A stretch of DNA of 64,000 nucleotides, from contig CANFUT010000006.1 of assembly GCA_947450325.1 (NCBI GenBank), positions 62,001 through 126,000 on the forward strand. The letters run 5' to 3'. A model generated the notes under the pieces. The model saw nothing but the letters and a program-made list of their open reading frames with translations, was not told the DNA's origin and searched no databases. This DNA is from Flavobacteriia bacterium. GTDB taxonomy: Bacteria > Bacteroidota > Bacteroidia > Flavobacteriales_D > Crocinitomicaceae. Below, one piece after another: positions 25,134-32,457 of the stretch. The position numbers were made by a program, and so were the translations under genes. Each line of letters begins with the position of its first letter. Position 1 is the first letter of the stretch.

Positions 25134-25532
25134 ATGAAGAATGTTTTTATGCTAATTTTCTTGCTAGTGAGTGCTACCTCATTTGGACAGGGGAAATCTA
25201 AGTTGAGTATTGATTGGCAATTTACAGGTGTTATTGACGGTTATGATCATGATAGTAAAGTAGAAGTTTACATTGATGATGTTTTGGCGGCAACATCAAC
25301 AGTAGCAAAACAATCGAAGAAAAATTCTGTGACCGTTATATCTACTCGAGGAACTCACAAAGTTAGAATTGTAAACTTTGCATTGTATGAAAATCAATGG
25401 GAGGAGCATAGTCAAGTGAATGATTATTCTTTAGAAGTTATTTATGATTCAAATTTGAAATTGAAAAAAAAGAATAAAATTTCATTAGTTTTTGATATTG
25501 ACAAAGAGATTGTCATTCAAAGTGTGAAATGA
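25134..25532 (+). CDS. Hypothetical exported protein
   Basis: 132 residues from the ATG at 25134, which begins the signal peptide directly (cleavage expected after S-F-G-Q, residue 18); the longer in-frame start upstream is A/T-rich and improbable. The mature part looks like a single beta-sandwich domain (I-D-G-Y-D-H-D-S-K-V-E-V-Y-I-D-D-V, then T-H-K-V-R-I-V-N-F). No family is recognised. It is monocistronic. Confidence 0.7.
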   Translation: MKNVFMLIFLLVSATSFGQGKSKLSIDWQFTGVIDGYDHDSKVEVYIDDVLAATSTVAKQSKKNSVTVISTRGTHKVRIVNFALYENQWEEHSQVNDYSLEVIYDSNLKLKKKNKISLVFDIDKEIVIQSVK

Positions 25533-25599
25533 AATAACTTTTAAATCAAGGTTTTTAGCGAATAATACACAAAATTTGAAAAAGATTTTATACTTTCTC

Positions 25600-25629
25600 T
25601 TGCATGTAAAGAAAATAAAATTATTTTTG
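25600..25629 (+). promoter_or_regulatory. Bacteroidetes-type promoter of the DUF2795 gene
   Basis: TTG at 25600-25602, 19 nt, then TATTTTTG at 25622-25629: both elements at canonical spacing. The DUF2795 ATG is at 25659. The sequence continues GCGCC-like directly after the -7 box (CGCC at 25630-25633), as also seen near the DUF5606 promoter. Confidence 0.8.
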
Positions 25630-25658
25630 CGCCAAATTAACCCATTAAAAGTAGAAAA

Positions 25659-25880
25659 ATGTATTGGACACTAGAATTAGCATCATATTTAGAGGACGCA
25701 CCTTGGCCAGCAGCAAAAGATGAGTTGATTGATTTCGCAATTCGCAATGGCTCTCCTTTAGAAGTAGTAGAAAATCTGCAAGACTTAGAGGATGAAGGTG
25801 ATATTTATGAAAGCATCGAAGAAATTTGGCCAGATTATCCGTCCAAAGATGATTTTCTTTTCAACGAAGATGAATATTAA
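25659..25880 (+). CDS. DUF2795 domain-containing protein
   Basis: 73 residues, acidic. The core (A-S-Y-L-E-D-A-P-W-P-A-A-K-D-E-L-I-D-F-A-I-R-N-G-S, then E-V-V-E-N-L-Q-D-L) matches the small helical DUF2795 family, whose members are of unknown function and often occur as single short genes in Bacteroidetes. The tail has D/E-rich ends. It has its own promoter and terminator, so it is a one-gene unit. Confidence 0.9.
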   Translation: MYWTLELASYLEDAPWPAAKDELIDFAIRNGSPLEVVENLQDLEDEGDIYESIEEIWPDYPSKDDFLFNEDEY

Positions 25881-25884
25881 AATT

Positions 25885-25912
25885 AAATCCTGGTAACTCC
25901 AGGATTTTTTTT
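25885..25912 (+). terminator. Terminator after the DUF2795 gene
   Basis: Nine-pair stem (25885-25893 with 25899-25907), loop of 5, continuing into a T run. Confidence 0.9.
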
Positions 25913-25948
25913 GCTTTCAACTTTTCGGTTTACTATTCGATAATAAAC

Positions 25949-25956
25949 TACTTTTG
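25949..25956 (+). promoter_or_regulatory. Possible -7 element at the DtxR-family gene
   Basis: TACTTTTG matches TAnnTTTG but ends only 4 bases before the ATG at 25961. If used, the transcript would start at or next to the start codon. No -33 TTG is present. Confidence 0.35.
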
Positions 25957-25960
25957 AATT

Positions 25961-26629
25961 ATGTTATCAATTACTGAAGAAAATTATATTAAACAATTGC
26001 TTTTGTTGTCGTTGGAACTTCCAAGTGGAGCTGGAGTTGGGACAAATGATTTGGCGATAAGCTTGGAGGTAAAGCCTTCCACGGTGAATGATATGTTGAA
26101 AAAATTGAGGATAAAGGAATTCATTCAATTTGAGAAATACGGAAAAATTTACCTGACTAATTTGGGGAAAACAACTGGACTTCAAATAATTCGCAAGCAT
26201 AGACTTTGGGAGACCTTTTTATACCAAAAACTAGATTTTACTTGGGATGAAGTCCATGAAGTAGCAGAACAATTGGAACATATTCAATCACCGAAATTGG
26301 TAGAAAAGCTTGATAAGTTTTTGGGTTTTCCATCTTTTGATCCTCACGGAGATCCGATTCCAAATTCAAAAGGGGAGATGGTGCAGTTATCAAAAAAGCT
26401 ATTATTTGATGCTGAAATCGGTTCGAACTGCAAAATGGTAGCTGTCAAAGACAATTCAGCAGCATTTTTGAATTATGTAATTGAAATTGGCTTAGGAATA
26501 AACAATCAAATGAAAATTATTTCAAAGCAAGATTTTGATGATTCAATTGAAATTGAAGTGGATGATCGAAGAGTTAGAGTAAGTTATAAATTTGCTCAAA
26601 ATATCTACATTGTTTCGGAAAATCAATAA
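25961..26629 (+). CDS. DtxR/MntR-family metal-dependent transcriptional regulator
   Basis: 222 residues with the three expected parts: an N-terminal winged helix (S-I-T-E-E-N-Y-I-K, then V-K-P-S-T-V-N-D-M-L-K-K-L), a metal-binding dimerisation domain (H-R-L-W-E-T-F-L, W-D-E-V-H-E-V-A-E-Q-L-E-H, F-P-S-F-D-P-H-G-D-P-I-P), and a C-terminal FeoA/SH3-like domain. Such repressors sense Fe2+ or Mn2+; which one is not decidable here, and no transporter target lies beside it. A promoter-like TACTTTTG stands 4 bases before the start. Confidence 0.93.
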   Translation: MLSITEENYIKQLLLLSLELPSGAGVGTNDLAISLEVKPSTVNDMLKKLRIKEFIQFEKYGKIYLTNLGKTTGLQIIRKHRLWETFLYQKLDFTWDEVHEVAEQLEHIQSPKLVEKLDKFLGFPSFDPHGDPIPNSKGEMVQLSKKLLFDAEIGSNCKMVAVKDNSAAFLNYVIEIGLGINNQMKIISKQDFDDSIEIEVDDRRVRVSYKFAQNIYIVSENQ

Positions 26630-26679
26630 TTTAGACTAACTTTAAAATAAAAGAAATATTAAACTTTAAAAGTGTGATT

Positions 26680-26991
26680 ATGGGAGAATATTGGGAAAGT
26701 TTGTCAGGTTTGAAAAAAGTAAAATTCATTGCCACAATTATTTTGAGTGTTTTCGTAATCACATTCGCAATTGTGAATTGGCAGGAAATTGACGTAGAGT
26801 TTATTTTCTTTCGTTTAAAAATGTATGTTACTTTGTTGATTGTTGTTTGTCTCTCTCTTGGTTATTTGATTTCTTCTCTTTTTGAATACAAATATTACAA
26901 TGAAAAGCAAAAAGAAGTTTTGGCGTTGCAAGCAGAACTTTCGGAATTAAAGAAAAAACATACTGAAAAAGACATAGCTGGAGAAAATTAA
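26680..26991 (+). CDS. LapA domain (DUF1049) membrane protein
   Basis: 103 residues from the ATG at 26680; a GTG two codons upstream is the alternative. Two membrane helices (about 14-33 and 48-68) with the N-W-Q-E-I-D-V-E-F-I-F-F-R segment between them match the LapA/DUF1049 plan. A charged coiled-coil-like tail follows (EKQKEVLALQAELSELKKK). The E. coli namesake assists LPS assembly; the role here is unproven. It is 50 bases after the DtxR-family gene and could be cotranscribed. Confidence 0.82.
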   Translation: MGEYWESLSGLKKVKFIATIILSVFVITFAIVNWQEIDVEFIFFRLKMYVTLLIVVCLSLGYLISSLFEYKYYNEKQKEVLALQAELSELKKKHTEKDIAGEN

Positions 26992-27041
26992 TTTGCTGTC
27001 ATCGAATTTTATCGTTTTTCGCTTAAAAAACTACTGGAAAC

Positions 27042-27069
27042 AAAAAGAGGCTGGATAAATCCAACCTCT
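27042..27069 (-). terminator. Terminator of the cold shock gene
   Basis: AGAGG (27046-27050) pairs with CCTCT (27065-27069), extended by TGGA/TCCA inside one C-A mismatch. On the minus strand it is followed by T's (A tract 27042-27046), so it fits the csp gene. Confidence 0.8.
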
Positions 27070-27096
27070 AAAAGTCATTAAATAATATTCGTTAAA

Positions 27097-27288
27097 CTAT
27101 GCTTGTTTTACGTTTACTGCATTTAAACCTTTTTTTCCTTCTTGAAGTTCGAAAGTTACCTCGTCATTTTCTCTGATTTCATCAACCAATCCTGAAACGT
27201 GAACAAAATATTCTTTGTTCGAATCTTCCTCTTTAATAAAACCGAATCCTTTAGTTTCATTAAAAAATTTTACTATACCTTTATTCAT
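27097..27288 (-). CDS. Cold shock protein, CspA family
   Basis: 63 residues, a single cold-shock (OB-fold) domain. RNP1 reads K-G-F-G-F-I-K and RNP2 Y-F-V-H-V-S; the start (M-N-K-G-I-V-K-F-F-N) is typical. These proteins bind single-stranded RNA and DNA and melt RNA structure; expression may or may not be cold-induced. A 5' region of about 110 nt or more without a gene lies before it, consistent with the structured leaders of csp genes. It has its own terminator. Confidence 0.97.
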   Translation of the reverse strand: MNKGIVKFFNETKGFGFIKEEDSNKEYFVHVSGLVDEIRENDEVTFELQEGKKGLNAVNVKQA

Positions 27289-27408
27289 GACACAATATTA
27301 AGGATAAACTTTGTATTAAGTGAATTTTATTATGTTTTTATTTGTGAAAAATACTTTAAAATCAATAAGTTTTATCTCGAAAGAGCTTATTTCATTGTGT
27401 TTAGTCGC
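27289..27408 (-). promoter_or_regulatory. Candidate leader of the cold shock gene
   Basis: The noncoding run upstream of csp is about 200 bases. On the minus strand a T8-GCGAC sequence near 27404-27416 resembles the -7 region of the secDF promoter, which would give a leader of about 110 nt. Within it, AATAAG/CTTATT (27364-27369 with 27386-27391) encloses CTC/GAG (27376-27378 with 27383-27385). Structure and start are inferred only. Confidence 0.35.
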
Positions 27409-27494
27409 AAAAAAAAGATTTAATTATTTTTGAAATTATTTATTTGAATTTGATGAAAAATCAATTTTCTCGTCAAATTCACTAATTTTAGCAC

Positions 27495-27605
27495 ATGAAA
27501 AGTATTATTGAATCGATAAAAAAGTATGCACCATATTTTGTAGATGTTTGGCAATATCTTGTAATCATCTTAATTTTTATAATTGCTGCTATTTTTATAC
27601 TTTAA
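27495..27605 (+). CDS. Small single-helix membrane protein (36 aa)
   Basis: An ATG at 27495 opens 36 codons to TAA. The peptide begins M-K-S-I-I-E-S-I-K-K-Y-A-P-Y-F-V-D-V-W-Q-Y and continues into one uninterrupted hydrophobic helix of about 15 residues (L-V-I-I-L-I-F-I-I-A-A-I-F-I-L) ending at the stop. The amphipathic basic start, aromatic interface (Y-F, W-Q-Y) and C-terminal helix are a credible small-membrane-protein design. An ATTTTAGCA element ends 1 base before the ATG. It lies between divergent csp and the next plus-strand gene. I cannot name a family. Confidence 0.55.
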   Translation: MKSIIESIKKYAPYFVDVWQYLVIILIFIIAAIFIL

Positions 27606-27675
27606 TTTCAGCTGAATTTAAAATTAGAAAAAATCTACTCGCTTTTTTGTTTAAATTAGCTACCAAAAGTACTCC

Positions 27676-30018
27676 ATGATTAAGTTTATTTGGTTTTGTT
27701 TAATTTTTACTCCTATTTTTTCAATAGCTCAATTAAATATTGATTCAGTTTCTCATATCAACTATCAACAACTTCACGATACGTATTTGAACGATGTTTG
27801 GGGATACGTTGACGAATTAAACAATGAGTACGTATTAGTTGGCGCAAGAAAAGGTACTTCAATTGTAAATATTTCAAATCCTGCTAATCCACAAGAAGTT
27901 TTTTGGCAACCAGGAACAGAATCAATTTGGAGAGATTTAAGTTCGTGGAATAATTATGCTTACGTAACTACAGAAGCAGAAAGCGGCTTGATGATTATGG
28001 ATTTAACTTCTTTGCCGGATCCTTCTGGAATAAATGTAAGTTTCTATAGTGGTGAAATCGGTTCAGAATGGACAGCTGCGCACACTTTGTTTATTGATTC
28101 TGCTGGATATGCTTACATTTTTGGTTCTAACAGAGGAAACGGAGGTGTAATCATACTAGATGTTCATACAGATCCTTTGCATCCAATTGAAGTTGGAACT
28201 TTTGATACTTGGTATTGTCATGATGGATATGTACTCAATGATACCATGTATTTGGCGCATATTGCAGATGGATTTATCAGCATGGTCGATGTTACAGACA
28301 AATCAAATCCAGTTCTTTTAGGAACAAAAAACACCAATAATAATTTTTCTCATAATATTTGGACGACTACAGACGGAAATATTGGTTTTACAACGGATGA
28401 AGTTTCTGGAGCATTCATCGGGTCTTATGATTTGTCTGATCCACAGAATATTGTTCAATTAGACAAAATTCAAAGCAGTCCAGGAAAGGGAGTAATTCCG
28501 CATAATACGCACTTTCGAGATAATTTTATAATTACTAGCTATTATTCTGACGGAATAACGATTCACGATGTCACGAGGCCTTCAAATCTGGTTCAAACAG
28601 GATTTTTTGATACTTATCCAGGTCAAACAATCAATTTCGACGGTTGCTGGGGTGTTTTTCCTTTTTTTCCTTCTGGCATTATTGCAGCGACTGATATTAC
28701 CGAAGGACTTTATATTTTGAATCCAACTTATACACACGCTTCATACCTAGAAGGTTTGGTCAGAAATGCGTCTGATTTGACTCCGTTGAATAATGTTTCT
28801 GTAACTATCGAAGGAGATGATCAGATTGAAATCAGTAAATCCGCTGGGAATTATGAAACTGGAATAATGGGTGATGGAAATTACAACGTTACATTCTCAA
28901 AAGTTGCTTTTTATCCACAAACGATTAGTGTAAATTTGCTAGCTGAACAAGTAACAGAACTCAATGTTGATTTAATTCCTATTCCACCTTTTCCTTTAAC
29001 AGTAACTGTTTTGGAGACTGGTACTGAACAACCTATCTTCGATGCACAAATAAAACTGGAAGCAACATTAATCACGCATGAACAAGTTGCAAATGGGTTA
29101 GGTGAGTCCAATTTTGATCTTTTTTACAGTGAAATTTACAAAGTCACTTGTGGTAAATGGGGATTCATTACGTTATGTGATGAAATTGAAATAAATCAAG
29201 CAACTGGAAACATTATTATTCATCTGGACAAAGGTATTTATGATGATTTTACATTTGATTTTGGTTGGACAGCTACTAAAACTTCATTAGTTTCTTCTGG
29301 TGAATGGGAGAGAGGAAATCCGAATCCAACGTCAACTTTAAGTGCTCCAGCAGATGATGCACAATTTGATTGCGGTGATTTTGCTTGTGTCACTGGAAAT
29401 GATGCTAGTTTAAATCCTGATGCAGATGATGTGGACAAAGGTCGAGTTACATTGTATTCCCCGATTTTTGATTTAACTAGTTTTGCCAATCCTTATCTTA
29501 ATTATACAAGATGGTTTTTCAATTTTCACGGTCCATTGCCTCCTCCTGATGATACTTTGGAGATAAAATTATCGAATGGCTTAACCACTGTTTTGATTGA
29601 TAGTCAGGCTTCAGAGGATGCAGCATTTTTTCATTGGACGCCGAAAAGTATTTCTGTTTCTGACTTTATAACTCCAACTGCAAATATGCAATTAATTATT
29701 ACAGTTTCTGATGATGATCCAGCGGTGAATATCACTGAAGCGGGAATTGATTTGTTTAGTATTTCTGAGTCAAATATTTTGTCAATCGATGAAAAAACTG
29801 AATCAAAAAATCTAATTTATCCTGTTCCATGTGATGGATTTGTAACCATTATTCAAACTGAAAAATCAGCAAATTGGATTATTTCTTCAATCGATGGTAA
29901 GATTATTCAAAATATTAATAAACAGACAGATAAAATTGAAATTGATCTAACAAACTTACAGTCTGGCACATATTTTATCCAATCGGAACAAGAAATTTAT
30001 AGAGTTATTAAAGAATAA
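27676..30018 (+). CDS. Choice-of-anchor B / LVIVD-repeat exported protein with T9SS sorting domain
   Basis: 780 residues. The signal peptide (to S-I-A-Q, residue 19) is followed by a beta-propeller-like region to about residue 360 made of LVIVD-type repeats (G-T-S-I-V-N-I-S-N-P, G-L-M-I-M-D-L, G-V-I-I-L-D-V, I-S-M-V-D-V-T), as in choice-of-anchor B proteins. A carboxypeptidase-regulatory-like beta domain (about 360-440) and a jelly-roll region (about 520-690) follow. The last 80 residues (Y-P-V-P-C-D-G-F-V-T-I, then L-Q-S-G-T-Y-F-I-Q-S-E) are a type A T9SS C-terminal signal, so it should be secreted or surface-attached. Its ligand is unknown. Confidence 0.9.
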   Translation: MIKFIWFCLIFTPIFSIAQLNIDSVSHINYQQLHDTYLNDVWGYVDELNNEYVLVGARKGTSIVNISNPANPQEVFWQPGTESIWRDLSSWNNYAYVTTEAESGLMIMDLTSLPDPSGINVSFYSGEIGSEWTAAHTLFIDSAGYAYIFGSNRGNGGVIILDVHTDPLHPIEVGTFDTWYCHDGYVLNDTMYLAHIADGFISMVDVTDKSNPVLLGTKNTNNNFSHNIWTTTDGNIGFTTDEVSGAFIGSYDLSDPQNIVQLDKIQSSPGKGVIPHNTHFRDNFIITSYYSDGITIHDVTRPSNLVQTGFFDTYPGQTINFDGCWGVFPFFPSGIIAATDITEGLYILNPTYTHASYLEGLVRNASDLTPLNNVSVTIEGDDQIEISKSAGNYETGIMGDGNYNVTFSKVAFYPQTISVNLLAEQVTELNVDLIPIPPFPLTVTVLETGTEQPIFDAQIKLEATLITHEQVANGLGESNFDLFYSEIYKVTCGKWGFITLCDEIEINQATGNIIIHLDKGIYDDFTFDFGWTATKTSLVSSGEWERGNPNPTSTLSAPADDAQFDCGDFACVTGNDASLNPDADDVDKGRVTLYSPIFDLTSFANPYLNYTRWFFNFHGPLPPPDDTLEIKLSNGLTTVLIDSQASEDAAFFHWTPKSISVSDFITPTANMQLIITVSDDDPAVNITEAGIDLFSISESNILSIDEKTESKNLIYPVPCDGFVTIIQTEKSANWIISSIDGKIIQNINKQTDKIEIDLTNLQSGTYFIQSEQEIYRVIKE

Positions 30019-30027
30019 TTGTTAACG

Positions 30028-30042
30028 CATTTGTAACAAATG
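30028..30042. promoter_or_regulatory. Perfect dyad upstream of the GT2 gene
   Basis: CATTTGT and ACAAATG flank one central base (30035), a 15-bp dyad 24 bases upstream of the TATCTTTG element. A one-base loop cannot fold in RNA, so a protein-binding site is the better reading. Confidence 0.3.
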
Positions 30043-30066
30043 AACGTTTTGCTAAATTTGAAAATG

Positions 30067-30074
30067 TATCTTTG
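30067..30074 (+). promoter_or_regulatory. Possible -7 element for the envelope glycan operon
   Basis: TATCTTTG, a perfect TAnnTTTG match, 19 bases before the TTG start of the GT2 gene. The nearest TTG upstream is at 30049-30051, 15 nt away, slightly short. Confidence 0.5.
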
Positions 30075-30093
30075 TTAATCAAAATTAGAAAAA

Positions 30094-31044
30094 TTGTCAT
30101 ACCCGATCGAAATATCAATTGTAGTTCCATTATACAACGAAGTTGAATCTTTGCCAGAATTACATGAATGGATTTCCAAAGTAATGGATTCCAATCAACT
30201 AACTTATGAATTGATTTTCATAGATGATGGAAGCAAGGACGGTTCTTGGAACGTGGTTGAAAATTTACAACAAGAAAATCGTTTTGTAAGAGGAATAAAA
30301 TTTCAAAGAAATTACGGAAAATCCGCTGCGCTTCAAAAAGGATTCGAAGCGGCACGAGGAAGAGTGGTAATTACAATGGATGCTGATTTACAAGATAGCC
30401 CAGATGAAATTCCTGCACTTTATAAGATGATTGTCGAAGAAGAATTTGATGTGGTTTCTGGCTGGAAAAAGAAAAGATATGATCCGTTATCAAAAACAAT
30501 TCCAACAAAACTATACAATTGGGCAGCACGAAAATTAACTGGAATTTACTTACATGACTTCAATTGTGGGTTAAAAGCATACAAATTTGAAGTTGTGAAA
30601 AGTATCGAGATTTACGGCGACATGCATAGATACATTCCACCATTGGCTAAGTTTGCTGGATTTTCAAAAATTGGTGAAAAAGTAGTAGAACATCGCGCCA
30701 GAAAGTTCGGTACAACAAAATTTGGTTTAAATCGATTTTTAAATGGACCATTAGACTTACTTTCAGTCGTTTTTATGGGTAAATTTGGGAAGAAACCAAT
30801 GCATTTCTTTGGAGCGATCGGAACACTTTTGTTTATAATTGGTTTTGGTTTTACGTTCTATTTGGTCATTGATAAATTATTTTTCGATCAAACCGCAAAA
30901 TTATTAGCGCAAAGAACTGAATTTTTTGTTGCTCTTGTTGCTATGATTATGGGTGTACAATTTTTTCTTGCCGGATTTTTAGCAGAACTTGTAGGCCGAA
31001 ATTCGTCTACTAGAAACAATTATTTGATAGAAAAGGAAGTTTAA
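30094..31044 (+). CDS. Glycosyltransferase family 2, DPM1/GtrB-like
   Basis: 316 residues from a TTG start at 30094; no upstream in-frame ATG is suitable. The GT-A domain shows I-V-V-P-L-Y-N-E-V-E-S-L-P, I-F-I-D-D-G-S-K-D-G-S, the acceptor/GKS-like QRNYGKSAALQKGFEAARG, and the metal site M-D-A-D-L-Q-D-S-P. Two C-terminal membrane helices (about 232-255 and 270-295) follow, as in enzymes that make polyprenyl-phosphate sugars. A product such as undecaprenyl- or dolichyl-phosphate-hexose for surface glycans or lipids is likely. It opens a cluster with a HAD phosphatase 1 base downstream. Confidence 0.9.
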   Translation: MSYPIEISIVVPLYNEVESLPELHEWISKVMDSNQLTYELIFIDDGSKDGSWNVVENLQQENRFVRGIKFQRNYGKSAALQKGFEAARGRVVITMDADLQDSPDEIPALYKMIVEEEFDVVSGWKKKRYDPLSKTIPTKLYNWAARKLTGIYLHDFNCGLKAYKFEVVKSIEIYGDMHRYIPPLAKFAGFSKIGEKVVEHRARKFGTTKFGLNRFLNGPLDLLSVVFMGKFGKKPMHFFGAIGTLLFIIGFGFTFYLVIDKLFFDQTAKLLAQRTEFFVALVAMIMGVQFFLAGFLAELVGRNSSTRNNYLIEKEV

Positions 31045-31045
31045 A

Positions 31046-31594
31046 ATGAGTTTATTCCATGCTGATAAATCTTGGTCTTTATTTTTAGATAGAGATGGAG
31101 TAATAAACGTCCGAAAAATGAACGGCTATATTTTATCAGTTGAAGAATTTCAATTTTTGCCCGCTGTTTCTCAGTCAATTGCTTATTTTTCAAATGTTTT
31201 TCAACATGTTTTTGTAGTTACAAATCAACAAGGAATTTCAAAAGGCCTAATGACCGAGCGTAACCTTTTTGATATACACAATTATATGTGTGATCAAATT
31301 ATTGTTAAAGGAGGTAAAATTTCAGCTTGTTATTTTGCACCAGAATTGAAATCTGAGGAGAATTCATTGCGTAAACCAAACCCAGGTATGGCTTTATTAG
31401 CAAAAAAAGAATTTCCGGGTGTTGATTTTGAAAAGTCAATAATGGTAGGAGATACAGACTCCGATATCAAATTTGGAAAAAATCTTGGCATGAAAACTGT
31501 CAGGATAAAAACAGTTGAACCAATAGGAATTGAAGCAGATATGACTGTCGAGAGTTTAAAAGAATTGATGGATTTATGGCAAAGCAAAAGATAA
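31046..31594 (+). CDS. HAD-IIIA family phosphatase (GmhB/HisB-N-like)
   Basis: 182 residues. The HAD motifs are clear: F-L-D-R-D-G-V-I-N (Asp15, Asp17), V-V-T-N-Q-Q-G-I-S, R-K-P-N-P-G-M with the catalytic Lys, and M-V-G-D-T-D-S-D-I. This is the HAD-IIIA type that includes heptose-bisphosphate phosphatase and histidinol-phosphatase. The zinc-loop cysteines expected before R-K-P in GmhB are mostly absent (only one Cys), so the substrate may differ. It starts one base after the GT2 gene and its end overlaps the YwqK-like gene by 19 bases. Confidence 0.9.
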   Translation: MSLFHADKSWSLFLDRDGVINVRKMNGYILSVEEFQFLPAVSQSIAYFSNVFQHVFVVTNQQGISKGLMTERNLFDIHNYMCDQIIVKGGKISACYFAPELKSEENSLRKPNPGMALLAKKEFPGVDFEKSIMVGDTDSDIKFGKNLGMKTVRIKTVEPIGIEADMTVESLKELMDLWQSKR

Positions 31595-32343
31595 TTTTTT
31601 TCTTGATTACATTTTTGATTTTTTCGACGACATCCTTTGCGCAAAAAAATCAAGTCGATGCAAAAGGAAGAAAACAAGGCGTTTGGGAAAAGCAATATCC
31701 AAATAGTTTGGTTTTTGAATATAAAGGGCAATTCAAAGACGACAAACCAGTTGGAACGTTTACATATTATTATACAAACACCAAGGTTAAAGCAATCATC
31801 AAACACAATGAAAAAACTGGTCGATCAGAATCTTACATGTATCATGACAATGGCGTTTTGATGGCCTTTGGTATATACTTAAATCAAAAAAAAGACAGCG
31901 TTTGGACACAATTTGGACCTTCTGGACGATTGAGTTTTAAAGAAACCTATAAAAATGGAGTTCTAAATGGCAAAATGACTGTTTTCTACGTTCCTGAAGA
32001 TCCAGAAGACAAAACCCAAAAAATTGCTAAAGTTTGCAATTATAAAGAAGGGAAGTTGGATGGTGAAGCAATAGAATACTTCGATACTGGTGTGATAAAA
32101 TCAAAATGTAAGTATCTCAGTGGCGAAAAACATGGATTGTGTATCTACAATCATACTAATGGACAACCAATGATGCATGAGCATTACCGATATGGAGTCA
32201 GATATGGTTATTTTATGGCTTTTGACGAAACAGGAAAAGAAATAGGTAGAAAATATTACCGATATGGTTCTCTTATTGAAGGAGATGAATTGAAAAAGTG
32301 GATTGAAGAATGTAAATCAAAAGGTGTAAGTCCCTACGAGTAA
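31576..32343 (+). CDS. YwqK-like MORN-repeat exported protein
   Basis: 255 residues with a signal peptide (to S-F-A-Q, residue 23). The mature part consists of MORN-like beta-hairpin repeats: G-V-W-E-K-Q-Y-P-N-S, K-P-V-G-T-F-T-Y-Y-Y, GRSESYMYHDNGVLMAFG, KNGVLNGKMTVFY, L-D-G-E-A-I-E-Y. Automatic pipelines call such proteins YwqK-family antitoxins, but no toxin gene is adjacent, so that name should not be read as function. It starts inside the end of the HAD gene (19-base overlap), which argues for cotranslation. Confidence 0.82.
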   Translation: MAKQKIIFFLITFLIFSTTSFAQKNQVDAKGRKQGVWEKQYPNSLVFEYKGQFKDDKPVGTFTYYYTNTKVKAIIKHNEKTGRSESYMYHDNGVLMAFGIYLNQKKDSVWTQFGPSGRLSFKETYKNGVLNGKMTVFYVPEDPEDKTQKIAKVCNYKEGKLDGEAIEYFDTGVIKSKCKYLSGEKHGLCIYNHTNGQPMMHEHYRYGVRYGYFMAFDETGKEIGRKYYRYGSLIEGDELKKWIEECKSKGVSPYE

Positions 32344-32457
32344 TTATTTTTCTGTTTTTAAACTTATTTTACCAAATTTCATAACTTTTCTCTAATTTTA
32401 TCGTTCGACATACATGAAAGTCGTTTGTTCGATTTCAAATATTTGATGTTCAGTTCA

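Noticed and set aside
31576-32343. YwqK-like protein as the antitoxin of a toxin-antitoxin pair
   Set aside because: The protein is exported, made of MORN-type repeats, and has no small toxin gene beside it; the antitoxin name is only an annotation tradition.
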